DNA from: Blastococcus sp. DSM 46786
GTDB lineage: Bacteria; Actinomycetota; Actinomycetes; Mycobacteriales; Geodermatophilaceae
Assembly: GCF_900109665.1 (NCBI RefSeq)
Contig: NZ_FOAO01000004.1
Coordinates: 124,001 to 188,000, forward strand
Direction of reading: 5' to 3'
DNA: 64,000 nucleotides
In this document: in pieces, positions 16,649 through 24,802 of the stretch
Numbering within the stretch: position 1 is the first letter of the stretch
How the letters are laid out: each line of letters starts with the position of its first letter
The notes under the pieces: generated by a model
Databases searched by the model: none
Told to the model about the DNA's origin: nothing
The model's input: only the letters and a program-made list of their open reading frames with translations
Made by a program: the position numbers and the translations under genes

Positions 16649-18063
16649 TCCTGCGCGTAGCCTGGCGCGTTCCGGGGCCAGGGAGCGGCCTGCTCCAACT
16701 GGGCCGCGAGCTGCAGGAGCCGCCCCTCTTCCCCCAGGTCCGCGGCGAACTGCACGCCGACGGGAAGACCCGCCGTGTCCGTTCCGAACGGCACCGACAT
16801 CGCCGGCTGCCCGGTGACGTTGAAGAGGCTGGTGAAGATCGAGTAGGTGGTCCCGTGCTCGTACAGCGTCTCGGGACGCGTCGTGTCCAGCAGGCCCAGG
16901 GGCGGCACGGGCTGCGCGAGCGTGGGGAGCAGCAGCACGTCGTGGTCGGCAAACAGGCGCCCCACCTGCCAGCCGACCTCCTGCGCCGCCCGCAACGCCT
17001 CGGCGGTCTGCGCCCCGGTGATCGTCCTCCCGTGCTGGAGGAGCCCGTGGGTGAACGGCTCGAGGTCGTCGTCCCGCAGCTCCCGGCCCAGTTCACGCAG
17101 CCGCCGCTCCACGGCGGCCACCAACTCGACGGCCATGATCGTGCCGGAGGCCGCCATGACCAGGGCAGGATCATGGTTCAGCGTCACCTCGGCGACGTCG
17201 TGCCCGAGTTCCGCACAGAGTTCCGCAGCCCGCTGAACGGCCGCGGCGCAGTCCGGGTGGACCGGGACGCCGCCCAGAACCGCGGTCGACCAGCCGATCC
17301 GCAGCCGGGGAGCCTTGACCTCGAGGTGCTCGGCGAACGACCGGGGAGGAGTCGGGGCACCGTACGCATCACCCGGCACGTGGCCGGCGACGACGTCCAG
17401 GAGCACTGCACTGTCCCGCACCGTGGTCGTGAGCGCATGGTGCACCGACACCGGCGCGGAGAGCGCGCTGGGGTAGGGCCACGACGGCACACGGCCGCGG
17501 CTGGGCTTGAGGCCGAACAGCCCGCACATGGCGGCCGGGATCCGGATCGATCCGCCGCCGTCGTTGCCGTGCGCGACCGGGACCAGGCCGGCCGACACCG
17601 CGGCCGCGGAGCCTCCGCTGGAACCGCCCGGCGAGCGGTCCAGGGACCACGGGTTGCGCGTCGGGCCGTGCAGCACCGGCTCGGTGCTCGCGTTCTTGCC
17701 CAGTTCCGGGCTGTTGGTGGTGCCCAGCACGACCATGCCCGCGGCGCGATAGCGCGCCACCACCGTGCTGTCCTGGGCCGCCACGCCTTCGGCGAAGAGG
17801 CGACTGCCCTTGGTGCTGGGCAGCCCGGCGACATCGGCCCCCAGGTCCTTGATCACGATGGGGACACCCCGTAGCGGGCCGTCGGGCAGGCCGCGGTCGA
17901 CCTCCGCGAGGGCTTCCTCGAAGCGGGTGGCCACCATCACGTTGAGAGCGGGGTCGTGCTTCTCGATCCGGCGGATCGACTCCTCCACCACCTCGCGGGC
18001 GGATACTTCACCGCTGTCGATCCGGCTCGCCGTCTCGACCGCATCCCATGGCTGTTCGACCAC
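16645..18063 (-). CDS. Amidase signature family hydrolase
   Basis: 472 residues. The Ser-cisSer-Lys triad is readable: Lys in VPIVIKDLGADVAGLPSTKG, cis-Ser in SPGGSSGGSAAAVSAGLVPV and nucleophilic Ser in GNDGGGSIRIPAAMCGLFGLKPSRG. The C-terminal NVTGQPAMSVPFGTDTAGLP completes the fold. It hydrolyses carboxamides (family includes 6-aminohexanoate-dimer hydrolase and aryl amidases). It is first gene of a minus operon with permease and exporter. A TCCCG-N5-CGGGA palindrome lies 76 nt upstream of its ATG. Confidence 0.88.
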   Translation of the reverse strand: MVEQPWDAVETASRIDSGEVSAREVVEESIRRIEKHDPALNVMVATRFEEALAEVDRGLPDGPLRGVPIVIKDLGADVAGLPSTKGSRLFAEGVAAQDSTVVARYRAAGMVVLGTTNSPELGKNASTEPVLHGPTRNPWSLDRSPGGSSGGSAAAVSAGLVPVAHGNDGGGSIRIPAAMCGLFGLKPSRGRVPSWPYPSALSAPVSVHHALTTTVRDSAVLLDVVAGHVPGDAYGAPTPPRSFAEHLEVKAPRLRIGWSTAVLGGVPVHPDCAAAVQRAAELCAELGHDVAEVTLNHDPALVMAASGTIMAVELVAAVERRLRELGRELRDDDLEPFTHGLLQHGRTITGAQTAEALRAAQEVGWQVGRLFADHDVLLLPTLAQPVPPLGLLDTTRPETLYEHGTTYSIFTSLFNVTGQPAMSVPFGTDTAGLPVGVQFAADLGEEGRLLQLAAQLEQAAPWPRNAPGYAQE

Positions 18064-18138
18064 TCCGCCACCTCTTCTGCACTCGTCGGCCCGCTGGAGG
18101 CGGAGCGTAGGAGGGTCGCGCCCGGCCGTTCCGGCCGA

Positions 18139-18153
18139 TCCCGGTCTCCGGGA
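18139..18153. promoter_or_regulatory. Palindrome TCCCG-N5-CGGGA, copy 1
   Basis: TCCCGGTCTCCGGGA in the divergent region between the amidase operon (ATG at 18063) and the first DUF202 gene (18240). It is one of four exact copies of the half-sites in this window, each upstream of a catabolic gene. Confidence 0.6.
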
Positions 18154-18239
18154 CCGGCCCGAAAAGGTCCTGGAGGTCCTGCCAGGCTGGTCGCAGAGCC
18201 GGGCCGAGCCTCGCGTCCGGCGACGCTGGTGAGGACGGT

Positions 18240-18599
18240 ATGAGCGGCGATCGACGCTGGCCCGGGTGGGTGTACGGGATCGGCGAGGAACCAGACCCCC
18301 GGGTCAGCTTCGCCAACGAGCGGACCCTGCTCGCCTGGCTGCGGACGGCACTGGCGCTGATCGCCGGTGGCGTGGCGCTGGACGCACTCGATCTCCCCAT
18401 GTCCGACGCGCTCCAGCGACCACTGGCCCTGCTGCTGGTGCTGCTGGCCCTGGTGTCCGCGGTGGCCTCCTGGTTCCGCTGGGCGCGGGCGGAGCGGGCC
18501 ATGCGGCACGGCACACCGTTGCCCTCTTCCCTCATGGGAGCCGTCCTCGTCGCCGGCATCGTGGTCTGCGGCGCACTCCTGCTCGTGGCCGCCCGGTGA
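18240..18599 (+). CDS. DUF202/YidH family membrane protein
   Basis: 119 residues. N-terminal RVSFANERTLLAWLRTALALIAGGVALD is the DUF202 signature (NER-TxLAWxRT), followed by a second helix (LALLLVLLALVSAVASWFRW) and a third at the C-terminus. Function of the family is unknown. It overlaps the next DUF202 gene by 4 nt (GTGA), and both lead into the formylglycine-generating enzyme gene. Start ATG directly after an open stretch with weak ribosome binding site. Confidence 0.8.
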   Translation: MSGDRRWPGWVYGIGEEPDPRVSFANERTLLAWLRTALALIAGGVALDALDLPMSDALQRPLALLLVLLALVSAVASWFRWARAERAMRHGTPLPSSLMGAVLVAGIVVCGALLLVAAR

Positions 18600-18916
18600 C
18601 GGGCGTCGTCCCCGATCCGGGACGAGCGAACGAACGAACGGCCCTGGCCTGGCAGCGGACCGCGCTGGCGCTGATCGCGGCCTCCGCACTGCTGACCCGG
18701 TTCACGGCCGACGCGCTGGGCCTGGTGTCGCTGGCCAGCATGGGCGCCGCGATGCCGCTCGCGGCATGGGTCTTCCTGGAGAGCCGTGCCCGCTATGCCC
18801 ATGATGCCGGGATGCGCCGCCGGTCCCGCTCGCGCGACGGTCTGGCTCCCCTGGCTCTCACCCTCGCCACCGCGGTGCTCGCGCTGACCGAGACGACAGC
18901 GGTGTGGTCCCGGTGA
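18596..18916 (+). CDS. Second DUF202 family membrane protein
   Basis: 106 residues, a paralogue of the preceding protein: GRANERTALAWQRTALALIAASALLTRF is the same NERT-LAWxRT signature, with two further hydrophobic segments (about 45-63 and 83-103). GTG start inside the upstream stop codon overlap. Tandem DUF202 pairs of one longer and one shorter protein are common in bacteria, and the pair may form a hetero-oligomer. Its own stop overlaps the start of the formylglycine-generating enzyme. Confidence 0.8.
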   Translation: MTGVVPDPGRANERTALAWQRTALALIAASALLTRFTADALGLVSLASMGAAMPLAAWVFLESRARYAHDAGMRRRSRSRDGLAPLALTLATAVLALTETTAVWSR

Positions 18917-19923
18917 CCGGTGGGCCCGGGGAGCCGAACCCGCCAGGCACCGGCCCGGCGGCGGCCGATCGGGGCAATCCCTGCTGCAGCGGCGGTCCGC
19001 GGCTCGAACAGCCTGCCGCCGCCGAGTCGGTCGTCCCGGAACCCTTCCGGCCGGCCGCCGGTGAACGTCGCACGAACGGGCAGGTGCGGCTGCCCGGTGG
19101 CCGCTTCGCGATGGGCGATGCGTTCGACGAGGGGTATCCCGCCGACGGGGAGACGCCGGTGCACCCGGTCGACGTGCGACCGTTCCTCGTGGACGCGACC
19201 ACGGTCACCAACGCCGCGTTCGCCGCCTTCGTCAGGGCCACCGGGCACGTCACCGACGCCGAGCGTTTCGGTTCCTCTGCCGTTTTCCACGGCACCCTCC
19301 AGGCCGCACCGCACGACGTGCTCGGTCGTGCCACCGGCGCACCCTGGTGGCTGGCCGTGCGGGGAGCCGACTGGCGTCACCCGTTCGGGCCGCTCTCCGG
19401 CATCGACCGGATGCCCCACCACCCCGTCGTCCACGTCTCCCACGAGGACGCGCAGGCCTACTGCCGCTGGGCCGGCAAGCGGCTGCCCACGGAGGCCGAG
19501 TGGGAGTACGCCGCCCGGGGCGGCGCCGATGGCCACCGCTTCGTGTGGGGGAACGAGCTACGGCCCCGTGGCCGGTGGATGTGCAACATCTGGCAGGGCA
19601 CGTTCCCGACGCGCAACACCGCCGAGGACGGCCACCTCGCCACCGCGCCGGCGAAGACCTTCCGCCCCAACGCATTCGGGTTGTGGAACATGTCGGGCAA
19701 CGTGTGGGAGTGGTGCGCGGACTGGTTCGACCCCGGCTACTACCAGCATTCCCCCGTGCAGGACCCGCGGGGCCCGGAGAGGGGTACCGCGCGGGTGCTG
19801 CGCGGCGGGTCGTTCCTGTGCCACGACTCCTACTGCAACCGCTACCGGGTGGCGGCCCGATCCAGCAACACCCCCGACTCGTCGGCATCCAACATCGGGT
19901 TCCGCTGCGCCAACGACGCCTGA
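18913..19923 (+). CDS. Formylglycine-generating enzyme (sulfatase maturase)
   Basis: 336 residues of the SUMF1/FGE family, a copper-dependent oxidase that converts Cys in the CxPxR motif of sulfatases to formylglycine. Seen are GGRFAMGDAFDEGYPADGE, VTNAAFAAFVRATGHVTDAE, WAGKRLPTEAEWEYAARGG, GLWNMSGNVWEWCADWF and VLRGGSFLCHDSYCNRYRVA. The active-site pair is C303 and C308, as in human FGE, followed by RSSNTPDSSASNIGFRC. There is no signal peptide. The GTG at 18913 overlaps the DUF202 stop. A sulfatase with the target motif is encoded convergently right next to it. Confidence 0.95.
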   Translation: MTGGPGEPNPPGTGPAAADRGNPCCSGGPRLEQPAAAESVVPEPFRPAAGERRTNGQVRLPGGRFAMGDAFDEGYPADGETPVHPVDVRPFLVDATTVTNAAFAAFVRATGHVTDAERFGSSAVFHGTLQAAPHDVLGRATGAPWWLAVRGADWRHPFGPLSGIDRMPHHPVVHVSHEDAQAYCRWAGKRLPTEAEWEYAARGGADGHRFVWGNELRPRGRWMCNIWQGTFPTRNTAEDGHLATAPAKTFRPNAFGLWNMSGNVWEWCADWFDPGYYQHSPVQDPRGPERGTARVLRGGSFLCHDSYCNRYRVAARSSNTPDSSASNIGFRCANDA

Positions 19924-19960
19924 CCGCGCCCGGGCGCGTAGCCGGGCGCAGTCAGGCGTC
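19915..19960. terminator. Bidirectional terminator between FGE and sulfatase genes
   Basis: 10-bp outer arms GACGCCTGAC/GTCAGGCGTC and 8-bp inner arms GCGCCCGG/CCGGGCGC with one mismatch between them and an 8-nt loop. It overlaps the FGE stop codon and ends 3 nt before the sulfatase stop. Confidence 0.85.
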
Positions 19961-19962
19961 AC

Positions 19963-22131
19963 TCAGGCCAGCTCCACGTCGACCCGCTCCAGCCGTCCGC
20001 CGGTGAAGGCGTTGGGCGACCGGTAGGGGCCCGCCGGGGATCCGGTGCTCAGCCCGATGTCGAAGGTCTCGTCGATGGAGAAGAGCACGGGCGGGGTCAC
20101 CGCGATCCGGCCACGCGCGATCTCTGCCCCGTCCAGGCAGAGCACCACCTCGGCCCCGCGCGCCCACCCGCTGCCGTCGTACCGGAAGTCGACCTCCAGC
20201 TCGTGCTCCCCCGGCGCCACCGGTGCCGCACCCTGCAACGCCAGCGAGGCGACGTCGAAGGTGCGCAGGTGGAAGGCCGGCCGGCCGACGTCGTCGAGGT
20301 GCAGGGCCAGGCCGGCCGCCCGACCCCCCATCGAAGCGATGACCCCGCGCACCGGTTCCGCCCCGATCCGGTCGAACCGGGCCCGCATGGTCCAGGAGCG
20401 ACCGATCAGGCGGGGCGCGTTGGACTCCGGGATGCCCACCGCCCCGGGCCGGAACGTGAACGACGTGCGGCCGGCGGCGAGGTTCGGCATCCGCGACCTC
20501 GCCGTCCGGACCCGCGCGTCCGACAGCGGCAGGATGCCGACCCGCCCGGCCTCGCGGAGGAACAGCTGCTGCAGCTCGGCGAGCTTCTCCGATTCGGCGG
20601 CGGCGAGATCGCGGGCCTGGCTGAAGTCCGTGTCGAGGTGGTAGAGCTCCCACACGTCCTCGTCGAAGGAACGCTCCTCGCCCGGCCGCCCTACGCCCCA
20701 TGGCAACCCACCGTGGTAAGCCGAGGCCATCCACCCGTCCGAGTAGATGGAGCGGTGCCCGTACACCTCGAAGTACTGGATGCGGTGCTGCTCCGCCGCG
20801 TCCGCGTCGTCCCAGGCGTAGGTGAGACTCGTGCCGTCCATGGGCAGCTGGGCGAACCCGCCCACCTCCTCGGGCAGCGGCACCCCGGCGATGTCCAGGA
20901 TCGTGGGGGCGATGTCGTTGACGTGCGCGAACTGGGTGCGCAGCCCGCCCCGGTCGGCGATCCGCGCGGGACAGCTCAGCACCATGGGGTTGCGGGTGCC
21001 CCCCAGATGCGAGGCGACCTGCTTGACCCACTGGAAGGGCGCGGTCATGGCCCACGCCCAGCCGGCGGGGTACTGCGGGTAGCTGTCCGGGCCGCCGATC
21101 TCGTCCAGACGCTGCACCAGGTGGGCGGCCGGTTCGGGTATGCCCTGCAGCGCGCCCATGTAGTTGACGCTTCCCGGCGGCCCGCCCTCGGCGCTGCTGC
21201 CGTTGTCACCGACGACGTAGACGAACAGGGTGTCGTCGAACCGGCCGTCCTCCTTCAGCGCGTCGACCAGCTTCCCGATCTGCACGTCGGTGTGCTCGAG
21301 GAAGCCGGCGTAGACCTCCATCAGCCGCTCGGCCACGGCTCGCTGGTCCGGGCCGAGGGAGTCCCAGGCCGGGAGCGCCTCCGGGCGCGGGGTGAGCTCG
21401 GTGTCCGGCGGCACCACCCCGAGCTCCTTCTGACGGGCCAGCGTCTGCTCGCGGACGGTGTCCCACCCGGCGGCGAAGCGGCCCCGGTACTTCTCGCTCC
21501 AGGGACCCGGCACCTGCAGCGGCGCGTGCGTGGCGCCGGGGGCGAAGTAGAGGAAGAAGGGGCGGTCGGGAGCCATCGCGTGCTGCATCTGCATCCACGA
21601 CACCGCCTGCTCGGCCAGGTCCTCGGTGAGGTGGTAGTCCTCCTGGTCCGGGGGTGGGATCGGCGTGGTGCCCTCGTAGAGCGTGGGAGCGTACTGGTCG
21701 GTCTCCCCGCCGAGGAACCCGTAGAACCGTTCGAACCCCTGCCCGGTCGGCCAGCGGTCGAACGGCCCCACCTGGGACGACTCCCACGGCGGGCCGAGGT
21801 GCCACTTGCCGAACGCGGCCGTGCTGTAGCCGGCCTGCTTGAGCACGGTCGCCACGGTCGCGGTCTCCGGTCGCAGGACTCCTTCGTAGCCGGGGTTGGT
21901 GTTCGCGCTGTTGAGCACGGTGCCCACCCCGGCGGCGTGCGCGTCACGACCGGTGAGCAGCGCGGCCCGCGTGGGCGAGCAGATCGCGGTGGTGTGGAAG
22001 CGGTTGTAGCGGAGTCCCTCTCCGGCCAGGGCATCCAGGACCGGGGTGTCGATCGGTCCACCGAACGTCGAGGGAGCGCCGAAACCGACGTCGTCGAGGA
22101 GGACGACGACGACGTTGGGCTGCCGGCTCAT
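19963..22131 (-). CDS. Type I arylsulfatase (formylglycine-dependent)
   Basis: 722-residue sulfatase. The metal-binding DD pair is D13-D14 (VVVVLLDDVGFG), the maturation motif is C51-S-P-T-R followed by AALLTGRDAHAAG, and FGKWHLGP, GATHAPLQVP and VYVVGDNGSSAEGG supply further active-site residues. The C-terminal 200 residues form a beta-rich extension. No signal peptide, so the enzyme appears cytoplasmic and matured by the neighbouring FGE. It hydrolyses sulfate esters, making sulfate and an alcohol. The ATG overlaps the stop of the upstream alkylsulfatase-like gene (ATGA), so both are one operon. Confidence 0.93.
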   Translation of the reverse strand: MSRQPNVVVVLLDDVGFGAPSTFGGPIDTPVLDALAGEGLRYNRFHTTAICSPTRAALLTGRDAHAAGVGTVLNSANTNPGYEGVLRPETATVATVLKQAGYSTAAFGKWHLGPPWESSQVGPFDRWPTGQGFERFYGFLGGETDQYAPTLYEGTTPIPPPDQEDYHLTEDLAEQAVSWMQMQHAMAPDRPFFLYFAPGATHAPLQVPGPWSEKYRGRFAAGWDTVREQTLARQKELGVVPPDTELTPRPEALPAWDSLGPDQRAVAERLMEVYAGFLEHTDVQIGKLVDALKEDGRFDDTLFVYVVGDNGSSAEGGPPGSVNYMGALQGIPEPAAHLVQRLDEIGGPDSYPQYPAGWAWAMTAPFQWVKQVASHLGGTRNPMVLSCPARIADRGGLRTQFAHVNDIAPTILDIAGVPLPEEVGGFAQLPMDGTSLTYAWDDADAAEQHRIQYFEVYGHRSIYSDGWMASAYHGGLPWGVGRPGEERSFDEDVWELYHLDTDFSQARDLAAAESEKLAELQQLFLREAGRVGILPLSDARVRTARSRMPNLAAGRTSFTFRPGAVGIPESNAPRLIGRSWTMRARFDRIGAEPVRGVIASMGGRAAGLALHLDDVGRPAFHLRTFDVASLALQGAAPVAPGEHELEVDFRYDGSGWARGAEVVLCLDGAEIARGRIAVTPPVLFSIDETFDIGLSTGSPAGPYRSPNAFTGGRLERVDVELA

Positions 22132-23435
22132 GCCCGCTGCCCGGCCGCAGCGCGGTTGCGCGCCTCCTGCACCCAGTACCGGCTGACGCGCAAGTTGTGC
22201 TGCGCCATGAGGCCGGTCTCGCCGGCCGCGCGCCGCTCAAGGATCTGCTCGTAGCAGTCCTGTGCTTGCGGGTCGTCCCGGTCGGCGAGGAAGGCCCACT
22301 CGGCGACGTGGCAGGCCAGCCGCAGGTCCTCGTCGGCGAGGCTCCGGGCCCGGTCGACCAGGGCGCCGACGCCGCCGGCGAGTTCGGCGATCTCCGCCGC
22401 CTGCTGGGTCCGGGGGGCGGGCAGCAGGGACGACGGGTACCCGTCCCACCAGCCCGCGTACCGGCGGATCACGTTGCGGCAGATGAATTCGGGCTGGTCG
22501 TAGACCGCCGGCAGCCGCGGGTGCGCGGCGAGCTCCCCGGGGATGGTGAGGGTTTCCACGATCTCGTCGGCCAGCAGTCCGGCGTTCAGGCCGCGCAGGG
22601 CGTGGTCGACGATGTGCCGCAGGTAGCGGGCCATGGCCTGCAGCTCGTCGACGATGGCGTCGGTGCCGCTGACCAGCACCCCGTGACCGGGGATGATCAC
22701 CTCCGGACGCAACGCCGCCATCTCGTCGGCGGCGTCGGCCCACTCCTCGGCGAATCGCTGCACCTTCTTGGGGTTGCCCGCGTTGGGCAGGTAGCCGGTG
22801 ACCAGGTCTCCGGCCGCGAGCACCTTCCGCTCGGGAGCCCACACCCACGTGGCGTCGTCGGTCTCGCCCTTGCCGTGCCGCAGGACGAACCGCTCGCCGC
22901 CGAGCACGAGCTCGAGGGTGTCGGAGAAGACCTCGGTCGGCCAGACGAAGTCCTCGCGCTCGCTGGCCCACCGCTTCCCGTCGGGCCCGGCCAACTGGCC
23001 GTTGATGCGGGCGTTGAGGCCAGCGGTCTTGATGTAGCGCTCGAAGTGGCCGACCACGTTCTCGTGGGCGACGACCCGCGGGGTCTCGCCGGCCTCCAGG
23101 AAGGCCCACAGCCCGAAGGCGTGGTCGCTGTGCCCGTGGGTGTAGACCACCGTGTGCAGCGGCTTGTCGCTGACCGAGCGCACCGCCTCCAGCAGGGCCG
23201 GCCCGTCCCCCGCGCAGCCGGCGTCGACCAGCAGGAGACCTTCGTCGGTCTCGAACAGCGCCACGTTGACCATGCCGGGCTGGATATACCAGGTGCGGGG
23301 TGCGGCCTCCAGCACGATCGGCTGGAAGCCCGAGCCGTGCTCGCGGGAGAAGATCCGCCGCGCCTGCTCGGGATTGAAGAGGCCGAACGCGGCGCGCGCC
23401 GACGCCCTCTGGTTCTCCGGGAACGTGACCGTCAC
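22128..23435 (-). CDS. Metallo-beta-lactamase-fold alkylsulfatase-like hydrolase
   Basis: 435 residues. N-terminal metallo-beta-lactamase domain with VVYTHGHSDHAFG, the later DDATWVW and VLAAGDLVTG metal ligands and VIIPGHGVLVSG. The C-terminal third (about 290-420, RRYAGWWDGYPSSLLPAPR, ACHVAEWAFLADRDDPQAQ) is the alkyl-sulfatase dimerisation domain of SdsA1-type enzymes. It is shorter than SdsA1 and lacks its C-terminal SCP2-like domain. Probable zinc-dependent alkyl sulfate hydrolase. It is first gene of the sulfatase operon and divergent from a TetR gene. Confidence 0.85.
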   Translation of the reverse strand: MTVTFPENQRASARAAFGLFNPEQARRIFSREHGSGFQPIVLEAAPRTWYIQPGMVNVALFETDEGLLLVDAGCAGDGPALLEAVRSVSDKPLHTVVYTHGHSDHAFGLWAFLEAGETPRVVAHENVVGHFERYIKTAGLNARINGQLAGPDGKRWASEREDFVWPTEVFSDTLELVLGGERFVLRHGKGETDDATWVWAPERKVLAAGDLVTGYLPNAGNPKKVQRFAEEWADAADEMAALRPEVIIPGHGVLVSGTDAIVDELQAMARYLRHIVDHALRGLNAGLLADEIVETLTIPGELAAHPRLPAVYDQPEFICRNVIRRYAGWWDGYPSSLLPAPRTQQAAEIAELAGGVGALVDRARSLADEDLRLACHVAEWAFLADRDDPQAQDCYEQILERRAAGETGLMAQHNLRVSRYWVQEARNRAAAGQRA

Positions 23436-23475
23436 AGCGTGCTCTCCTCCGTCGTCCGACCGTGTGCTCGGAAAT

Positions 23476-23493
23476 TTAAGACAAACGCCTTAA
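23476..23493. promoter_or_regulatory. Probable TetR operator of the sulfatase operon
   Basis: TTAAGACAAACGCCTTAA: 7-bp arms (one mismatch) around 4 nt, in the most A/T-rich stretch of the divergent region. It lies 40 nt upstream of the alkylsulfatase-like start and about 100 nt upstream of the TetR start. Confidence 0.6.
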
Positions 23494-23595
23494 TCCGTCA
23501 ACGCCCCACCTCGCCGGCAGCGCGCCGGCTTTCCCGGGCGGCTCGCCGCTCTCCGCCCGACCGGGCCCGAGCCGGTGGCGGGCTAGCCTGGAGCG

Positions 23596-24276
23596 GTGAC
23601 CGTCGACCCCCTGGCCGACGTCCCCGCTGGTGGAGCACGGGCGACGACGCGCGCGCGCATGATCGAGGCGGCCGAGCGGCTGTTCGCCGAGTACGGCGTC
23701 GAGGCCGTCTCGCTGCGCATGGTGGGGGCCGCCGCGGGTCAGCGGAACAACTCCGTCGCCCAGTACCACTTCGGCTCCAAGGAGGGGCTGATCGCTGCGA
23801 TCATCGCCGCACGATCGCCGACGGTGGACGCCCGCCGCCAGGAACTGGCCGACGAGCTGCGGCGGGCCGATCGCCCACTCCTCCCCGAGGACCTGATCCG
23901 GCTGCTGGTCGTGCCGCTGGCGGAGACGATCGGCGCCTCGGGCACCGGCACCTGCTACCTGCGCTTCCTGGCCAACGTCATGGACCACCCCACCTTCGTC
24001 CGCGACGCGGAGTCCACCGGCACCGACCAGCCGGCGCTGCGCTGGATGCGTCGCGAGCTACGCGCACTCCTCCCGGGCCAGTCGGCCGCGACGTTCCGGC
24101 GACGCAGCCAGTGGGCGGCGCTCATCGCCTTCCGCATCCTGGCGGAGCAGGAGCGGCAGCTGGCCGCCGGAGACGACGGAGCCGAGCCGACCGAGCAGGT
24201 GGTCGGAGAGCTCGTGGCCACCCTCGTGGCGCTCATGACCGCGCCGGTCGGGAACGGCACGCTCCCACCACGCTGA
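23596..24276 (+). CDS. TetR family transcriptional regulator
   Basis: 226 residues. Helix-turn-helix at about 18-65 (ATTRARMIEAAERLFAEYG, SLRMVGAAAGQRNNSVAQYHFGSKEGLI). The rest is a ligand-binding helical domain, with FLANVMDHPTFV and a C-terminal hydrophobic helix. The N-S-V-A-Q-Y-H-F recognition segment is a known variant of TetR proteins. GTG start. It is divergent from the alkylsulfatase/arylsulfatase operon and presumably represses it, responding to a sulfate ester or the derived alcohol. It is followed by a very strong hairpin. Confidence 0.88.
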   Translation: MTVDPLADVPAGGARATTRARMIEAAERLFAEYGVEAVSLRMVGAAAGQRNNSVAQYHFGSKEGLIAAIIAARSPTVDARRQELADELRRADRPLLPEDLIRLLVVPLAETIGASGTGTCYLRFLANVMDHPTFVRDAESTGTDQPALRWMRRELRALLPGQSAATFRRRSQWAALIAFRILAEQERQLAAGDDGAEPTEQVVGELVATLVALMTAPVGNGTLPPR

Positions 24277-24320
24277 CCTGGCCCGGGGCACGCGACTACG
24301 TGCACCGGACGGGCCGGGCG

Positions 24321-24384
24321 GCTCGGCGGGCACGCCGCGGGCCGGCCGCAGGCAGACGCCTGCGACCGGCCCGCGCCGCCGAGC
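24321..24384. terminator. Large compound hairpin terminator after the TetR gene
   Basis: Three stacked arms: GCTCGGCGG/CCGCCGAGC (9 bp), CGCGGGCCGG/CCGGCCCGCG (10 bp) and CGCAGGC/GCCTGCG (7 bp), closed by a 4-nt loop, with a 6-nt bulge and a single mismatch. Confidence 0.8.
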
Positions 24385-24405
24385 ACCGATCCGGTCAGAC
24401 AGGCG

Positions 24406-24423
24406 TCAGCACTCCCCGATCCA
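24406..24423 (-). pseudogene. Possible fragment of a duplicated solute-binding protein gene end
   Basis: On the minus strand these codons read W-I-G-E-C-stop, the same as the end of the intact gene 400 bp away (WIGECS-stop), and 14 of 15 bases match (24409-24423 against 24809-24823). Similarity does not extend further, so chance cannot be excluded. Confidence 0.25.
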
Positions 24424-24677
24424 TCAGCCGAGCGCATTCGCGGCCGAGGCGCTGAGCAGGCTGCACCGCCAGCGCCCGGTTGCGGCTGGCCGGGTCGCTC
24501 GCTGCCGGTTGCCCGCGCACGCGGGCCTGCCCCTGCTCGGCGGTCGCCGTGCTCCTGAGACCGATTCCGATGTCTCGGTGCGGGAGCAGGGCGTGGTCCC
24601 GCGCCCCTCACCCACCACAGCCGGGTGCGCTCGTCATCGACGTGGAAGTCAGGGCAGTGAGTTCCCGTGGCCTCACG

Positions 24678-24717
24678 GCACAGGCGGTTGCCCACATCAG
24701 TGGACAACCGCCTGTGC
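24678..24717. terminator. Hairpin downstream of the solute-binding protein gene
   Basis: Perfect 13-bp inverted repeat GCACAGGCGGTTG/CAACCGCCTGTGC. The loop itself contains CCAC-ATCA-GTGG, extending the stem by 4 bp past one mismatch. It probably terminates the minus-strand ABC importer locus. Confidence 0.75.
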
Positions 24718-24802
24718 TGAAGGAGGCCCTAGCGCCGGGTTTCAGGCAGAGCCCTCAGCTCCGGCTCTCCGGCCCGGTGCCGCGCCCCGGCTCGGGCCGA
24801 CG

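Larger units (their letters stand above)
24277..24802. other. Non-coding interval with two strong hairpins
   Basis: 526 bases between the converging TetR and solute-binding protein genes. No convincing gene. It holds the terminator at 24321-24384, a short sequence resembling the end of the neighbouring solute-binding protein gene (24406-24423) and a palindrome at 24678-24717. Codon-level structure elsewhere is absent. Confidence 0.6.
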
